From the NCBI GenBank assembly GCA_015494375.1, contig WGBL01000148.1, positions 1 to 6,736 of the forward strand: 6,736 bases of DNA, in the 5' to 3' direction. The notes beneath the pieces are model-generated. The model saw only the letters and a list, made by a program, of their open reading frames with translations, was not told where the DNA came from and made no database searches. This document shows, in pieces, positions 5,732 through 6,736 of the stretch. Within the stretch, counting starts at the first letter, position 1. Each line of letters starts with the position of its first letter. The translations under genes and the position numbers were made by a program. Source of the DNA: Hyphomicrobiales bacterium. GTDB taxonomy: Bacteria > Pseudomonadota > Alphaproteobacteria > Rhizobiales > S144-23.

Positions 5732-6711
5732 CGAGCGCCGTCAAGAAACCGCTCTTTGAGGCGATCGCCCTCATTGGCCTCGGGCTGATCGGCGCCTCCA
5801 TCGGCCATGCCGTGCGCCGGCATGGTCTGGCGCGGCGCATCCACGGCACCGCGCGCACGGCCGCAACGCGCAAGACGGCGCTTGCGCTCGGGATTGTCGA
5901 TGCCACCTTCGAGAGCGCGCCAGAGGCGGCGGCGGGTGCCGACCTCGTCATCCTTTGCACGCCCGTGGGCACCTTCGGCGAGCTGGCGAAGGCACTCGCC
6001 CCGGCGCTCGAGGAGGGCGCGATCCTGAGCGATGTCGGCTCGGTCAAGCAGGCGGTCATTCGCGATGTCGGCCCCCATGTGCCGGATGGCGTGCACTTCA
6101 TCCCGGCACACCCCATCGCCGGCACCGAGCAGTCGGGGCCTGAGGCGGGCTTTGCCGAGCTCTTTGAAGGGCGCTGGTGCGTGCTTACGCCCCTTGCCGA
6201 GACCGACGCCGGGGCCCTTGGGCGGCTCGAGGCCTTCTGGCGCGCACTCGGCAGCCAGGTGGAGATCATGGAGGCCGACCACCACGATCTGGTGCTCGCC
6301 ATCACCAGTCACCTGCCGCACCTCATTGCCTACAACATCGTCGGCACGGCGGCCGATCTCGAGGAGGTGACGAAATCCGAGATCATCAAGTTCTCGGCCG
6401 GCGGCTTTCGCGATTTCACGCGCCTTGCGGCCTCTGATCCCGTCATGTGGCGCGATGTCTTTCTCAACAATCGCGAAGCGGTGCTCGAGACACTGGGGCG
6501 CTTCAGCGAGGACCTGGCGGCGCTCCAGCGGGCCATCCGCTGGAGCGATGGCGAGGCGCTCTATGAGCTCTTCAGCCGCACGCGCGCCATTCGCCGCGGG
6601 ATCATCGAGGCGGGGCAAGACACGAGCGCGCCGGACTTTGGCCGGATCGCAAAGCCGCAGGGCTCCGCCGCTGCACCCGCCAGGGGCAGAGGGGGCGGGA
6701 AGCGGCCATAA
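5728..6711 (+). CDS. tyrA: Prephenate/arogenate (cyclohexadienyl) dehydrogenase
   Basis: A 327-residue TyrA-family enzyme (also called tyrC) that oxidatively decarboxylates prephenate or arogenate in tyrosine synthesis. The Rossmann motif ALIGLGLIGASIG (14-26) is followed by VILCTPVG (74-81), LSDVGSVKQAV (100-110), the HPIAGTEQSG block with the expected catalytic His128 (128-137), TSHLPHLIAY (193-202) with His195, and GGFRDFTRLAASDPVMWRDVF (225-245). No chorismate mutase domain is fused and no ACT domain follows, so classical tyrosine feedback through ACT is absent. The strand-2 loop reads GTARTAATRK (40-49) with no acidic residue, which suggests NADP rather than NAD. The last 15 or so residues are Gly/Arg/Ala low complexity. 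It is co-translated with hisC. Whether prephenate, arogenate or both are used cannot be told from sequence. Confidence 0.92.
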   Translation: MTSAVKKPLFEAIALIGLGLIGASIGHAVRRHGLARRIHGTARTAATRKTALALGIVDATFESAPEAAAGADLVILCTPVGTFGELAKALAPALEEGAILSDVGSVKQAVIRDVGPHVPDGVHFIPAHPIAGTEQSGPEAGFAELFEGRWCVLTPLAETDAGALGRLEAFWRALGSQVEIMEADHHDLVLAITSHLPHLIAYNIVGTAADLEEVTKSEIIKFSAGGFRDFTRLAASDPVMWRDVFLNNREAVLETLGRFSEDLAALQRAIRWSDGEALYELFSRTRAIRRGIIEAGQDTSAPDFGRIAKPQGSAAAPARGRGGGKRP

Positions 6712-6736
6712 GAGCAGATGGGGGACCGCTTAGGCC

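Noticed and set aside
5533..6618. Long open frame antisense to tyrA and the end of hisC
   Set aside because: Again an antisense shadow caused by GC-rich codons; tyrA is clearly the real gene.
6718..6736. Start of a further plus-strand gene after tyrA
   Set aside because: An ATG at 6718 opens a frame to the window edge, but only six codons are visible with a weak ribosome site, so nothing can be concluded.

Overview
The window looks like a piece of a high-GC alphaproteobacterial chromosome. The best clues are a MetX-MetW pair divergent from a HisC-TyrA pair, MetW itself (a proteobacterial methyltransferase-like protein), GC-biased codon use and an ATGA stop/start overlap between hisC and tyrA. 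A member of Hyphomicrobiales (Rhizobiales) or a relative is my guess; the genus cannot be read from the sequence. All protein genes here belong to known families. I found no CRISPR array, transposase, tRNA or rRNA, and no clear novel multi-gene system.

Layout. Bases 1-693 (+) hold the C-terminal half of a TRAP transporter large permease, cut by the window edge. Bases 694-897 are a convergent intergenic stretch ending in a 28-bp tandem repeat, whose last copy contains the stop codon of the next gene. On the minus strand follow a TIGR01777-type SDR epimerase (898-2028) with an Arg/Ala/Glu-rich tail, then metW (2194-2850) and metX (2855-4069). Read 5' to 3', the order is metX, metW, epimerase. 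Bases 4070-4477 are the divergent control region between metX and hisC. It holds a strong palindrome, possible overlapping back-to-back promoters and a decayed 36-bp tandem repeat. On the plus strand, hisC (4478-5731) overlaps tyrA (5728-6711) by four bases.

How the genes work together. MetX acylates homoserine, and MetW is its usual operon partner, so the minus-strand block supplies methionine. HisC is a PLP aminotransferase that can serve histidine synthesis and, in many bacteria, aromatic transamination. It is translationally coupled to the prephenate/arogenate dehydrogenase TyrA, so the plus-strand block serves histidine and tyrosine synthesis. The epimerase has no known link to either pathway.

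The points most worth a second look are non-coding or peripheral: the 36-bp repeat and palindrome in the metX/hisC control region, short tandem duplications that include the stop codons of two minus-strand genes, a tetrapeptide repeat at the HisC N-terminus, the charged tail on the epimerase, a Gly-to-Glu change in the SAM-binding motif of MetW, and a TyrA cofactor loop that looks NADP-type.
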